Numbered from the stretch's first letter, positions 1 through 8,427 are shown. The stretch is DNA of 64,000 nt from Thermohalobaculum sp039815685 (GCA_039815685.1 JBCBYV010000001.1:124001-188000); one strand, 5' to 3'. Notes: a model not told the origin generated them from the sequence alone. Numbers and translations are program-made.

Positions 1-804
1 GTCGGCAGTTAGGAAGTTCGTGTCGCCGATGAAGTCCGCCACAAAGCGCTCGCGGGGGTGGTGGTAGATCTCCCTTGGGCTGCCGACCTGGAGGATGCGC
101 CCCTCGCTCATGACGGCGAGGCGGTCGGACATGGTCAGCGCCTCTTCCTGATCATGCGTGACGAAGACGAAGGTGATGCCGGTCTCGTGCTGAAGGCGCT
201 TGAGCTCTGACTGCATCTCCTTGCGGAGCTTGTAGTCGAGGGCGGAAAGCGGCTCGTCGAGGAGCAGGACCTTCGGATGGGGGGCGAGGGCCCGGGCGAG
301 GGCCACGCGCTGCTGTTGCCCGCCCGAGATCTGGTCCGTGCGGCGTTTGGCGAGGTGCTCCATGCGGACGAGGGCGAGCATCTCGCGCACCGTCTCCTGC
401 ACCTCCGCCTTGGGGCGCTTCAGCATCTCTAGCCCGAAGCCGATATTCTGCGCGACGGTCATGTGGGGGAAGAGGGCGTAGGACTGGAAGACCGTGTTCA
501 CGGGCCGCTGGTTGGGCGGGAGATGGCCGATAGCCTCCCCGCCCAGCAGGATCTCTCCGCCGGTCGGCTGCTCGAACCCCGCGATGAGACGCAGAAGCGT
601 CGTCTTCCCGCAGCCGGAGGGGCCGAGGAGGGTGAAGAACTCGTTGCCGCGGATCTCGAGCGAGACGGCGTCGAGGGCGCGAAAGGCTGCCTGGCCCGTG
701 CCGAAGACCTTCGTGACCGACCGGATCTCGATGCCCCGCTCCCCTTGGGCGGTTGCGGCATCCTGGGGTCTGGACACGGGGTGCTCGGACGCATGCTTCT
801 GCAT
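1..804 (-). CDS. potA: ABC transporter ATP-binding protein, PotA-like (3' end outside window)
   Basis: ATP-hydrolysing subunit of an importer of the spermidine/putrescine (PotA) type, acting at the cytoplasmic face of the inner membrane. Translation of the minus strand from ATG at 804 stays open for 268 codons to the window edge, so the C-terminus is missing. Visible motifs are Walker A GPSGCGKTT (about residues 61-69), Q-loop in VFQSYALFPHMTV (about 105-117), signature ISGGQQQR (159-166), Walker B VLLLDEPLSALD (179-190) and the switch histidine in FVTHDQEEA. The ordering and the SYALFPHMTV stretch are typical of the polyamine/sulfate/iron subgroup. An N-terminal extension of about 24 residues precedes the domain. 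Permease and binding-protein genes would lie beyond the left edge; the substrate is inferred from similarity only. Confidence 0.85.
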   Translation of the reverse strand, partial: MQKHASEHPVSRPQDAATAQGERGIEIRSVTKVFGTGQAAFRALDAVSLEIRGNEFFTLLGPSGCGKTTLLRLIAGFEQPTGGEILLGGEAIGHLPPNQRPVNTVFQSYALFPHMTVAQNIGFGLEMLKRPKAEVQETVREMLALVRMEHLAKRRTDQISGGQQQRVALARALAPHPKVLLLDEPLSALDYKLRKEMQSELKRLQHETGITFVFVTHDQEEALTMSDRLAVMSEGRILQVGSPREIYHHPRERFVADFIGDTNFLTAD

Positions 805-869
805 GCGCGAAGTCTAGGGCTCGCACAGGGGGCTAGGGCAAGCGCTTTCTGGGCGTGCGCCCGGCCGGC

Positions 870-1037
870 TCAGATCTCGTCGTCGAAATCGACTGAAATT
901 CGGTCGGTCAACATGACGAGCCAGAGAACAAGCTCCCGTTGCTCGTCGTCCAATTCCGCCGGGGGCATCCCGTCGACCAAAAGCCGCTCGCGCAGCTCGC
1001 TCCATTTCTCACAAAGATCGCTTAGATCGCGTGGCAT
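870..1037 (-). CDS. Small acidic hypothetical protein (55 aa)
   Basis: Short acidic protein starting MPRDLSDLCEKWSELRERL and ending ISVDFDDEI. The ATG at 1037 is preceded by a GAGGCGGGAC stretch that can serve as ribosome binding site; the frame runs 41 codons further upstream, but that part has the composition of noncoding DNA. The sequence is helix-rich with no transmembrane segment or cysteine. It sits between the PotA-like gene and the CtrA box of the SARP operon, on the strand opposite to that operon. No family was recognised. Confidence 0.5.
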   Translation of the reverse strand: MPRDLSDLCEKWSELRERLLVDGMPPAELDDEQRELVLWLVMLTDRISVDFDDEI

Positions 1038-1189
1038 TTCAGTCCCGCCTCGTGATGGCATCAGATACGCCTGAATTCCCCAATTACGCGAACAGGATAA
1101 GAGGCTCCGTCGGACGCTGCCGTATATTGCGCGTGAAATCCCCGTTAACTCCGGTATCACGCTTTCCCAGTCGCCACGAAGCGGTCATA

Positions 1190-1204
1190 TTAACGCTCGG
1201 TTAA
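1190..1204. promoter_or_regulatory. CtrA box TTAA-N7-TTAA
   Basis: TTAACGCTCGGTTAA matches the full alphaproteobacterial CtrA site (TTAA, seven bases, TTAA) and is palindromic in its outer five bases (TTAAC/GTTAA). It ends 20 bases before the ATG of the SARP-type regulator at 1225. A second GTTAAC half-site lies at about 1144-1149. The match is seen directly; binding by CtrA is inferred. Confidence 0.6.
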
Positions 1205-1224
1205 GGTTTCCGGGTGGGGGTCGT

Positions 1225-2862
1225 ATGGCCGATCAGAGTGAGCTTGAGGTGACGCTTTACGGGCCTTTTCAGGCGCGTTGGAGCGATGGCGTCGAAGTCG
1301 AGATCAAGAGCGCGAAGCTGCGCGGTCTCATTGCGATGCTCGCCATGGGCGGTGATGCGCGCCGCAGCCGGTCGCATATCCAAGACGTGCTGTGGGGCCG
1401 GTCCGGGCCGGAGCACGGGCGGGCGAGCCTGCGCCAGGCGCTGAGCGCGCTGCGGACACTGCTGGGCGACCGCTTCACCGAGATTTTCGACGTCACGAAG
1501 GACGGCGTGCGGTTGCAGCCGGGCTCGGTCACGGTGATCGGCGGGCCGCGGGACGGGCTCTTCCTCGAAGGCATCGACATCAAGGAGGACGGGTTCGAGG
1601 ACTGGCTGCGCACCCAGCGAAGTGCTGCCGACAGCGCGCCGGGCGAGCGGCCCCCGGGCCGGGTGCAGCCCATCGTAGTGGTGACGCCCTTCCTGGTACT
1701 GGGCGGCGAGGGGCCGCAGGACGCGGTGCTTGGCGATGTGATCTCGCAGGAAGTGACGCGCGCGCTCTCGCGCATGCAGCTTCTCTCGGTCATCTCGCAT
1801 CTTTCGAGCCGGACGATCGACCCCTCCATCATCACGCTGCCCTCGCTGCGGGAGACGCTGGACTGCGACTATGTCACGGCGGGCTCGCTCCGCCGCCTCG
1901 GCGGCAAGGTCGCGATCGATGTGGATTTCGTGGACGGGCATACGGGGCGCGTCTTCTGGAGCCGCAGCTTCACGGAGGAGGAGCGGGCGCTCCTGGAGAG
2001 CGGCAGCGAGACGATCCGCAGCATCGCGATGCAGGTGGCGCAGACGATCCTGGCCGCCTCCGTCACAGTCGCAGGCTCGCGCCCCCTGGGCGATGTCGAG
2101 AGCCACGCGCTGATGATGTCGGCGATCGGGCTCATGCATCAGATGAAGCTCGCCGGCTTTGCGCGGGCGCGCAGCCATCTCGAGGAGGTGGTCGCGCGTG
2201 AGCCGGGGCATGCGGTGCCGCTCGCCTGGCTCGGCGAGTGGTATGTGCTCAGCATCGCGCAGGGCTGGAGCGTGGATAAGGCGCAGGATACGGCGAAGGC
2301 GGAGAACTGCCTCGCACGCGCTCTTGATCTCGACCCTTTCGATCCGCTGGCGCTGACCATCGATGGCAACGTCCAGACAATGCTTCAGAATCGGCTCGAT
2401 ATCGCGAAGGACCGGTTCACGGAGGCGCTGGCGCTCGACCCGAACAATTCGCTCGCCTGGCTCTCGAAGGGGGCGCTCTCGGCCTTCCGTGGCGAGGGCA
2501 CCCTGGCGGTGGAGTGTGCGGGGCATGCGCGCCGGCTCTCCCCGCTCGATCCGCGGCGGGACTTCTTCGACAGCCTGACGGCGACGGCGCATCTCGCGAA
2601 CCAGGATTACGAGATGGCGCTAGAGCTGGCAGACCGGTCGCTCGAGGCGAACCCGCGCCATGTCTCGACGATGCGGGTGCGCACGATCGCGCTCGAGCTC
2701 ATGGGCCGGCATGCGGAGGCGGTGGCGGCTGCGGAGACGCTGCGCCGTCACGACCGGGAGTTCACGGTGTCCGGCTACTTGGCGGTGCATCCCGCCGCAT
2801 CGTACCGGACGGGAACCGACTGGGCCAATGCGCTGCGGCGCGCTGGCATTCCTGAGCGCTGA
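1225..2862 (+). CDS. SARP/BTAD-type transcriptional regulator with TolB-like and TPR regions
   Basis: Predicted cytoplasmic transcription regulator of 545 residues. Residues about 7-105 look like an OmpR/SARP winged helix (VTLYGPFQARW... KLRGLIAMLAMGG... ASLRQALSALR), the arrangement found in BTAD regulators. Residues about 150-275 resemble the TolB/FlgO-like segment often found in cyclase-associated TPR proteins (TPFLVLGG... ISQEVTRALSRMQLLSVISHLSS... AGSLRRLGGKVAIDVDFVD). The rest is TPR-like helical repeats (for example ALDLDPFDPLALTIDGNV, ALALDPNNSLAWLSKGAL). The ATG at 1225 follows a GGGTGGGGG stretch. It is the first gene of a three-gene operon, 53 bases before the PAP2 gene, and a CtrA box lies immediately upstream. 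Regulation of its own operon is inferred from position. Confidence 0.75.
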   Translation: MADQSELEVTLYGPFQARWSDGVEVEIKSAKLRGLIAMLAMGGDARRSRSHIQDVLWGRSGPEHGRASLRQALSALRTLLGDRFTEIFDVTKDGVRLQPGSVTVIGGPRDGLFLEGIDIKEDGFEDWLRTQRSAADSAPGERPPGRVQPIVVVTPFLVLGGEGPQDAVLGDVISQEVTRALSRMQLLSVISHLSSRTIDPSIITLPSLRETLDCDYVTAGSLRRLGGKVAIDVDFVDGHTGRVFWSRSFTEEERALLESGSETIRSIAMQVAQTILAASVTVAGSRPLGDVESHALMMSAIGLMHQMKLAGFARARSHLEEVVAREPGHAVPLAWLGEWYVLSIAQGWSVDKAQDTAKAENCLARALDLDPFDPLALTIDGNVQTMLQNRLDIAKDRFTEALALDPNNSLAWLSKGALSAFRGEGTLAVECAGHARRLSPLDPRRDFFDSLTATAHLANQDYEMALELADRSLEANPRHVSTMRVRTIALELMGRHAEAVAAAETLRRHDREFTVSGYLAVHPAASYRTGTDWANALRRAGIPER

Positions 2863-2915
2863 GCACGCGAGGCGCGTTCGCGATAGCGTAGAGATCATTC
2901 GAGAGGGGGATTGAG

Positions 2916-4142
2916 ATGCCGATTGCTACTTTGACTGCGCTTGCTCACGGCGCGCATGGCGCCCACGGAGCCCATGGCGCGCACGGTGCCCATGGCGCGC
3001 ATGGCGCTCACGGGGCGCATGGGGCCCACGGTGCTCATGGGGCGCATGGCGCACACGGCGCGGGTGTCGCTGGGGGCAGCACCTTCGACGGGATGCTGAC
3101 CGGCGGGCTGATGATGGCGCGGGACGGGCTGATCGGTGCCTGGGTGCCGCCGACAGCCATGACGGCGTTCCCGGCGGGCGAGGCAAGTAATCTCAAGCTT
3201 TGGGGTCGCGCGATCCGGGACATGGTGATCGCGGGCGAGCTTGCCTCGCGCCTCGGCTATCACGTGATCACGGACAAGAAGGCGCCTGGCGGCAAGCTGA
3301 TCGCGGTCAGCCATCTCTGCCTCGGCAAGGTCGGCAAGAAGGGAATCCCGGAGGTCACTTATGCGCCCTTCCTGCGCTACACTCGGCCCAAGGATGCGGA
3401 TTTCCTCGCGCAGCTCGACATCATCCACAATTACGCGGATCTGAGGGGCGACCGGTCGGCTGAGATCCTGACGCAGGCGGACCAGACGCTGGCCTATTTT
3501 GCGACGGCGGCGGCGCTGGACTCGAGCCGGACGAAGCACACGATCGAGCTTCTGGGCGCGGCGCACACGCTGGCCGCCACGGTCTCGCAGCAGATCAAGC
3601 ATGCGCTGGCCTGCATCCGGCCGGACCGGCTCTCGGCCCAGATCCAGCCGATGATCCCGACGCCGCGCCATGGCGCGCTGCCGAGCGGTCATGCGACGGA
3701 GGCGTTCATCGTGGCCCGCGTGCTGCAGCATCTGCTGACCCCGGTCGCCCCCGGCGAGGCGGGGCAGCTCCAGCGCCTGCTGATGGGTCAGGCGCACCGG
3801 ATCGCGACCAACCGGACCGTTGCGGGCGTGCATTACCCGGTCGACAGCCTATGCGGCGCGTCGCTGGGCCTCGCGCTCGGCGACTATCTGGTCGCGCGGG
3901 CGGGCAAGACCGGCACGGTGCAGGGCGTCGTCTTCGACGGGCAGGGCATCGGCGCCCGCGACTTCTTCGTCGATGACGTCATCAACGGCGATGCGCGTTG
4001 CGACAGCCCGGGCGGACAGGTGAAGGTCGGCGCGAGCGACCATGCGGTGAAGCTCGGCAAGAGCGATGTCTCTCCGCATCTCGCCTGGCTCTGGGAGAAG
4101 GCCGAGCGGGAATGGGATGACGTGCGCCCGGCGGGTGCCTGA
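2916..4142 (+). CDS. PAP2/vanadium-haloperoxidase superfamily phosphatase with N-terminal (AHG)13
   Basis: Protein of 408 residues carrying the complete PAP2 acid phosphatase/haloperoxidase active site: K-X6-RP (K228, R235, P236 in KHALACIRP), PSGH (256-259) and R-X5-H-X3-D (R300, H306, D310 in RTVAGVHYPVD). Known members use these residues to bind phosphate or vanadate and form a phosphohistidine. Residues 10-48 are 13 uninterrupted Ala-His-Gly triplets, a potential metal-binding tail, after a nine-residue leader; no signal peptide is obvious. The ATG follows GAGAGGGGGA. The next gene begins two bases after the stop, so co-translation with the subtilase is likely. Whether it is a phosphatase or a haloperoxidase cannot be told from motifs alone. 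Confidence 0.8.
   Translation: MPIATLTALAHGAHGAHGAHGAHGAHGAHGAHGAHGAHGAHGAHGAHGAGVAGGSTFDGMLTGGLMMARDGLIGAWVPPTAMTAFPAGEASNLKLWGRAIRDMVIAGELASRLGYHVITDKKAPGGKLIAVSHLCLGKVGKKGIPEVTYAPFLRYTRPKDADFLAQLDIIHNYADLRGDRSAEILTQADQTLAYFATAAALDSSRTKHTIELLGAAHTLAATVSQQIKHALACIRPDRLSAQIQPMIPTPRHGALPSGHATEAFIVARVLQHLLTPVAPGEAGQLQRLLMGQAHRIATNRTVAGVHYPVDSLCGASLGLALGDYLVARAGKTGTVQGVVFDGQGIGARDFFVDDVINGDARCDSPGGQVKVGASDHAVKLGKSDVSPHLAWLWEKAEREWDDVRPAGA
2943..3059 (+). repeat. 13 tandem 9-bp units encoding Ala-His-Gly
   Basis: Thirteen consecutive nine-base units, each translating to AHG. The units differ at third positions (GCG, GCC, GCT and GCA for Ala; CAC and CAT for His; GGC, GGG, GGT and GGA for Gly) but never at the amino-acid level. 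This pattern indicates an old repeat kept at protein level rather than recent slippage. Confidence 0.95.
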
Positions 4143-4144
4143 TC

Positions 4145-6172
4145 ATGAGCCAGCTTCCCGGTTACTCCTGGGAGCCTAGGCCGGACGATCATATTCCCGG
4201 CCTGGATCCCGTCGGCGCCTGGCTCCTCGGCGAGGGGCGCGATTTCGAAGATGCGGCGATCGACCGCGATCGCGACGGCGCACATGATTTCCGCTCGCTG
4301 GCGGTAATCGACGAGAACGCTGATCCGGTGAAGGCCATCCGCGATGGCGACTATGTGCGCGTGATCTCGGGCGGCCCGGATGCAGGGCTCGCGGAGCTGA
4401 AGCAGGCTCTGAAGAAGGATGCGGGGGCGGGGTGTCGCTACTTCGCGCTGCCGCTCCGCGATCGGTCCTTCGTGGATACGGCGCGGCTAGAAGGCCCGGT
4501 GGACGATGCTGCCTGGACGGCGCCGAAGGGCATCAAGTCCAAGAAGGTCGTGATCACCGGCATCATCGATCATGGCATCAACATCGCCCATGCCCGGTTC
4601 CAGCACGCCAAGCGCGGCTCGCGCGTGGATTTCGCCTGGATCCAGGGCGTGCCGGCCTCGAGTGTGGGCGGGGCGCCCAAGGTGCCGTTCGGTCGAGAAT
4701 GGACGGGGCCGCAGATCACGGCGGCGATTGCGGCCTCGGGTGGGGACGAGATGCGGGCGCTTCGGCAGCTCGATCTTGTGGACTTCACGCGCGTCGGGCG
4801 CGATCCGCTCTCGAACCGGGTCAGCCACGGGACGCATGTGCTGGATCTCGCGGCCGGGGCGGCGGCGGATGACGATGGTGCCGTGGCGCACCGGATCGTG
4901 GCGGTCGACCTGCCGGAGCGGGTGATCGAGGAGACCTCCGGTGGGCTTATCGCGCTCTGCTTCATCCAGGCGCTCGACTACATCCTGCGCCGCGCGCGCA
5001 GGATTTCGGCCGAGCTCGGTAGGGCGGTGCCGGTGGTGCTGAATTTCAGCCTCAGTCGCGCGGGCGGACCCGAGGGCGGCAAGCATATCGCGGCGCGGGC
5101 GATGGAGGCGCTGATTGCGGCGCATCAGGAGGAAGTCGCCGCGATGGGGCTGCCCGTTGTGGCCCCGGTCGAGGGTGGCAAGGCGCGGGTGGAGATCGTG
5201 CTGCCGAGCGGCAATCGACGGCAGGCGCAAGGCCATGCGAGCACCGGTCAAGTGAAGAAGGGGCAGGCGACGCTGAGCCTGCCCTGGCGCGTTCAGCCCG
5301 GTGATCGGACGCCGAGCTATCTCGAGTTCTGGTTGCCTGAGGATGCCCAGAAGCTGGCGCTGACCATTGGTTGGCCCGGCTCGGCAGCTGTGAGTGTCCC
5401 ACTCGCGCCCGGTGTGCCGCAGGTTCTCTATGGACCGGGGGGCGCGGTAGCGCGCGTGACGCTGGATACGCGGGAGGATGGCGTGCCGCGGGTCTTTGTG
5501 GCGCTCGCGCCGAGCGATGCTGGGGCGAGCGGTCGGCGGCCGGCGCCTGCGGGCATCTGGCAGGTGGCGCTCTCGGCGACGTTGCCCGCGGGCGGGCGGA
5601 TCGATGCGCATGTGCTGCGCGACGACACGGCCCTCGGTTTCGCGCCGCGGGGCCGGCAGTCCTATCTCGATCGACCTGATTATGCCCGCCTAGGGCCCGA
5701 CGGCGATGTGCTCGATGTCGACCCGGTGCCGGTAGGGCCGGTTCGACGCGATGGTGCCTTCAACGGCATGGCTGGCGGCGTGAGCCCGCTGGTGGTCGCG
5801 GGGTATCGGCAGCGCGAGGCGGCGGACCGGCCGGGTGCACCCGGTGACTGGCCGGCCCTCTATGCTGGAGCGCCGGCTGCCGGGTCGTCTGCGAAGCTCT
5901 CGGCGTCAGGCGTGAGCGACCGCTCGCGGCTCCATTCGGGTGTCCTTGCGGCAGGGAGCCTGAGCGGCTCGACCATCGCGATGAACGGCACGAGCGTCGC
6001 GGCGCCGCAGATGGCGCGGGCGATTGCCGTGGCGCTCATGAGCGGTGCTTCGCCGACGGGGCCGGGGCGGTGGCAGTCCCTGCTGATGGCGCCCGCGGGG
6101 CTCGATCCGGCGCGGCTCGGTCCCGGCCTGCTGCCTACGCTGAGCGATGCGGACGGGCCCGCGGCCCACTGA
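4145..6172 (+). CDS. Subtilisin-like serine protease (S8) with large insert
   Basis: Serine protease of 675 residues with a full S8 triad: Asp142 in GIIDHGIN, His228 in SHGTHV and Ser617 in NGTSVAAP. In classical subtilisins His and Ser are about 160 residues apart; here the gap is 389, so an insert of roughly 230 residues (about 330-590), rich in beta-type sequence, splits the catalytic domain, as in some jelly-roll-containing subtilases. No signal peptide, Tat motif or transmembrane segment is visible, and the first 130 residues look like an extra N-terminal domain rather than a typical inhibitor propeptide. It is the last gene of the SARP-PAP2-protease operon, starting two bases after the PAP2 stop and followed by a strong terminator. 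The substrate is unknown; processing of the neighbouring PAP2 protein is only a hypothesis. Confidence 0.85.
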   Translation: MSQLPGYSWEPRPDDHIPGLDPVGAWLLGEGRDFEDAAIDRDRDGAHDFRSLAVIDENADPVKAIRDGDYVRVISGGPDAGLAELKQALKKDAGAGCRYFALPLRDRSFVDTARLEGPVDDAAWTAPKGIKSKKVVITGIIDHGINIAHARFQHAKRGSRVDFAWIQGVPASSVGGAPKVPFGREWTGPQITAAIAASGGDEMRALRQLDLVDFTRVGRDPLSNRVSHGTHVLDLAAGAAADDDGAVAHRIVAVDLPERVIEETSGGLIALCFIQALDYILRRARRISAELGRAVPVVLNFSLSRAGGPEGGKHIAARAMEALIAAHQEEVAAMGLPVVAPVEGGKARVEIVLPSGNRRQAQGHASTGQVKKGQATLSLPWRVQPGDRTPSYLEFWLPEDAQKLALTIGWPGSAAVSVPLAPGVPQVLYGPGGAVARVTLDTREDGVPRVFVALAPSDAGASGRRPAPAGIWQVALSATLPAGGRIDAHVLRDDTALGFAPRGRQSYLDRPDYARLGPDGDVLDVDPVPVGPVRRDGAFNGMAGGVSPLVVAGYRQREAADRPGAPGDWPALYAGAPAAGSSAKLSASGVSDRSRLHSGVLAAGSLSGSTIAMNGTSVAAPQMARAIAVALMSGASPTGPGRWQSLLMAPAGLDPARLGPGLLPTLSDADGPAAH

Positions 6173-6207
6173 GGGGCCTTTCGGGTTGAGCCCCTGACAA
6201 TTGAAAA

Positions 6208-6233
6208 GCGCCGGTCCCTTTCGGGGCCGGCGC
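6208..6233. terminator. Bidirectional intrinsic terminator
   Basis: Eleven-base-pair stem (GCGCCGGTCCC with GGGGCCGGCGC, one G-T pair) around a TTTC loop. On the plus strand it is followed by CTCTTCTTC; on the minus strand by TTTTCAATT. It separates the converging subtilase gene and the gene ending at 6256, so it can serve both. Confidence 0.8.
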
Positions 6234-6255
6234 CTCTTCTTCGGAAGATGGAGCT

Positions 6256-7143
6256 TCAGCGGTTGCGTGTCGTGGTCGCGAGGGCGATCACCGCACCGTC
6301 TGAGACGCGGCGGGCGGTCGCGAGCATTGTTCGCCCGTCCGCACTGCCGGTCGAGGCATCTGGCAATTCCACCAGCGTTATCGCCGCGCTGTCACCCTCC
6401 TGGATGCTGCCGCAGAGATGAAACTCCCGCGCGATGATCGGGTCCAGCCGATCTGCGTTGCCGGCAATGGCCTCCGCCGCATCGAAGAGACGGGCCATCA
6501 TCGCGAGGCTCGGCAGCCCGGCGGCATCATGGAGGACCCCGCCCAAGGCCGGGATCGTCAGAACAGGGTTGGAAGCGTTGTCCTGCGCCTCGGCCGCTGC
6601 CTCCGCCGCGCGCCCGCGGGCACGGAGGACGCGGCTTCGCCTCGCCGGGCCGTCATCGATGTCGGCGGCACTCAGATGCGGCGGCATCGTGCTGGCGGCC
6701 AAGGGGGTGGCCACATCGTTCGCGACGGCGGCGAAAGAAGTGATGAGCTCCACCGTGAGACTGCCGCCTCGGGCGCCGACAAGGGCATGCTCGCTCCGCC
6801 AGCCCGTCTCGACCCAGGGCTCGAGGCCGAAGGTAAGCGTCACCTCGTCATCGGCGCGGAAGGCGCCCGGATAGCCCGAAACCCGGGCGGCGATGACGGG
6901 CGTCAGCACGGTCCGCCCCGCTGCGTCGCGGATCGCGCCCGGGCGCGTGCGCAGACTCTCGGCGATGGACCACCGGTGGCGGTGCCCGCATTCCTCGAGC
7001 AGCCAGGCGTAGGAGAGACCGGCTGTCGTGAGGTGCGGTTGGCCGAGATGGAACTGCCGCGGCAGGAGCGCTTCCTGCGCATCGGAACTGCGGGCGAATG
7101 GCAGTGCGTCGGGCGCGGCAGGCGGGCGCGGATCATGCAGCAT
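6256..7143 (-). CDS. Double hot-dog-like protein, possibly Pnap_2097/LnmK-N family
   Basis: Protein of 295 residues. The segment HLGQPHLTTAGLSYAWLLEECGHRHRWSIAE (about residues 32-62) resembles the start of the Pnap_2097/LnmK-type double hot-dog proteins found near polyketide and peptide biosynthesis genes, where relatives act on acyl-thioesters. The remainder includes a second hot-dog-like half (residues about 200-295, ending TMLATARRVSDGAVIALATTT). No signal peptide is present. It stands alone: no polyketide or nonribosomal peptide synthase or acyl carrier gene is nearby, and the sulfotransferase gene diverges from it across about 290 bases. The family call comes from recalled similarity and is uncertain; an acyl-CoA or acyl-ACP thioesterase-like role is the most that can be inferred. 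Confidence 0.4.
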   Translation of the reverse strand: MLHDPRPPAAPDALPFARSSDAQEALLPRQFHLGQPHLTTAGLSYAWLLEECGHRHRWSIAESLRTRPGAIRDAAGRTVLTPVIAARVSGYPGAFRADDEVTLTFGLEPWVETGWRSEHALVGARGGSLTVELITSFAAVANDVATPLAASTMPPHLSAADIDDGPARRSRVLRARGRAAEAAAEAQDNASNPVLTIPALGGVLHDAAGLPSLAMMARLFDAAEAIAGNADRLDPIIAREFHLCGSIQEGDSAAITLVELPDASTGSADGRTMLATARRVSDGAVIALATTTRNR

Positions 7144-7433
7144 TGTCGGTCTCTCCCTCGTCGACAGGGGCCGATTCAGCGCCGGCGCCCGGATTTCAAG
7201 TTCCGAGCGTAGGAGCCGCGCGTGAAATCCCTGGGCGATCAGCGCAAATGCAGCGTTAATTCCAGCAATTTGGTCGGATTAGTTTGGCCTCATTGCGGCC
7301 GGTCGGCGCGCATCGCTGGCGGGGTGCCGAGCGTTTGAGCATCCGATGCATCTGTGGCACATGGCGCATGAATGAGCAGGGTTGTCCGGGCTTTTTCGCA
7401 CACGGGTCGCATGACCGATCGAGGGCCGAGTCG

Positions 7434-8282
7434 ATGAGAAGAGCCGCGATTGGCAGTCTGGGCGGGCGTGGCGACGCACGGCAGAGGGAGCGTTGGCTCT
7501 CGGATCGGTTTGCTTGGGTCCTGCGTACGCGACGTCTGCCGCTCGGCCAGGATCTCGTCTTCGCCTCGATGCCAAAGTCGGCCAGCCAATACCTCGAGTC
7601 GCTGCTCCTCGCCGGGCTCGGTCCGCGCTGGCGGAGCGTGCGGGGGAAGTATGTGAACGGCGGCTCGCAGATGTTTCAGAGCGAGGCGCGGCTGCGCCGC
7701 GATCTGCCCTGGGCGGCTCCGGCGCTGGCCTACGGACACGCGCTCTACTGCGCGCATAACCGAAAGGTCTGGGGGCGGTGTCTGCAGGGCAGGCGGGCGA
7801 TCGTGGGCTTGCGTTCGATCCCGGATGCCCTGATCAGCTATGGCGAGCATCTGGACCGGCATGGTGCCGCACCGCTCGATCTACGAGTTGCGGCGGAAGG
7901 CTTCGGTCTCGAATGGCGGTTGCTCGACGATACTGCGCGCGGCGACTGGCTGATCGCGCATGTGGCGCCTTGGTACATGCAGTTCCTAGCGGGATGGCTT
8001 GCGGCCGAGGCGGATGGCTGGGCCGTTGCATACGTGCGCTTCGAGGCGTTGAAGGCGGATCCTGTGGACGCCGCGGCGGAGGCGCTGGAGCGCGTCAGCC
8101 TCACCGCGGATCGTGCCTCCATCGCAGCCGCCAGCGGCACGCGGCGGAATTTCAATCGCGGGGAAAGCGGGCGGGGTCGCGAGACCTTCAGTGCAGCGCA
8201 AATCGCGCGCCTCGAGGCGCTCGCCGTCCTCAGCACCGCGCTGAAGGCGGAACCCGCGCTCTTGGCTGAGATGCTGGCATGA
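7434..8282 (+). CDS. Sulfotransferase family protein
   Basis: Protein of 282 residues. LVFASMPKSASQYLESLLLAG is the 5'-phosphosulfate-binding P-loop of PAPS-dependent sulfotransferases (PKSASQ in place of PKSGTT), and VGLRSIPDALISYGEHL corresponds to the 3'-phosphate-binding strand and helix. The C-terminal SGTRRNFNRGESGRGRETFS is in the place of the RKGxxGDW loop. The family transfers sulfate from PAPS to hydroxyl groups of glycans or small molecules. The frame is open back to 7284, but the ATG at 7434 (MRRAAIGSLGG) is preferred because the upstream part lacks coding character; an ATG at 7368 is an alternative. It begins a same-strand run with two glycosyltransferases and an MptE-like protein, pointing to modification of a surface glycan. 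Confidence 0.65.
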   Translation: MRRAAIGSLGGRGDARQRERWLSDRFAWVLRTRRLPLGQDLVFASMPKSASQYLESLLLAGLGPRWRSVRGKYVNGGSQMFQSEARLRRDLPWAAPALAYGHALYCAHNRKVWGRCLQGRRAIVGLRSIPDALISYGEHLDRHGAAPLDLRVAAEGFGLEWRLLDDTARGDWLIAHVAPWYMQFLAGWLAAEADGWAVAYVRFEALKADPVDAAAEALERVSLTADRASIAAASGTRRNFNRGESGRGRETFSAAQIARLEALAVLSTALKAEPALLAEMLA

Positions 8283-8427
8283 GATGCGGGCCCAAGGCTC
8301 CGGCGGCAGACTGCCGCGGTAAACTCCGGTAAACGCGTCGCGGCCCAGGCTAGAAACCGTCACATCTATCTGGAATGAACGCTTCGGATGCGGGCGCAGG
8401 GACAGCGCTCGTGCCGGCGGAGGCCGT

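Noticed and set aside
2895..3833. Minus frame with Met-Arg-Ala/Gly-type repeats opposite the AHG repeat
   Set aside because: The repeats are the complement of the AHG units; synonymous variation follows the plus-strand frame, not this one.
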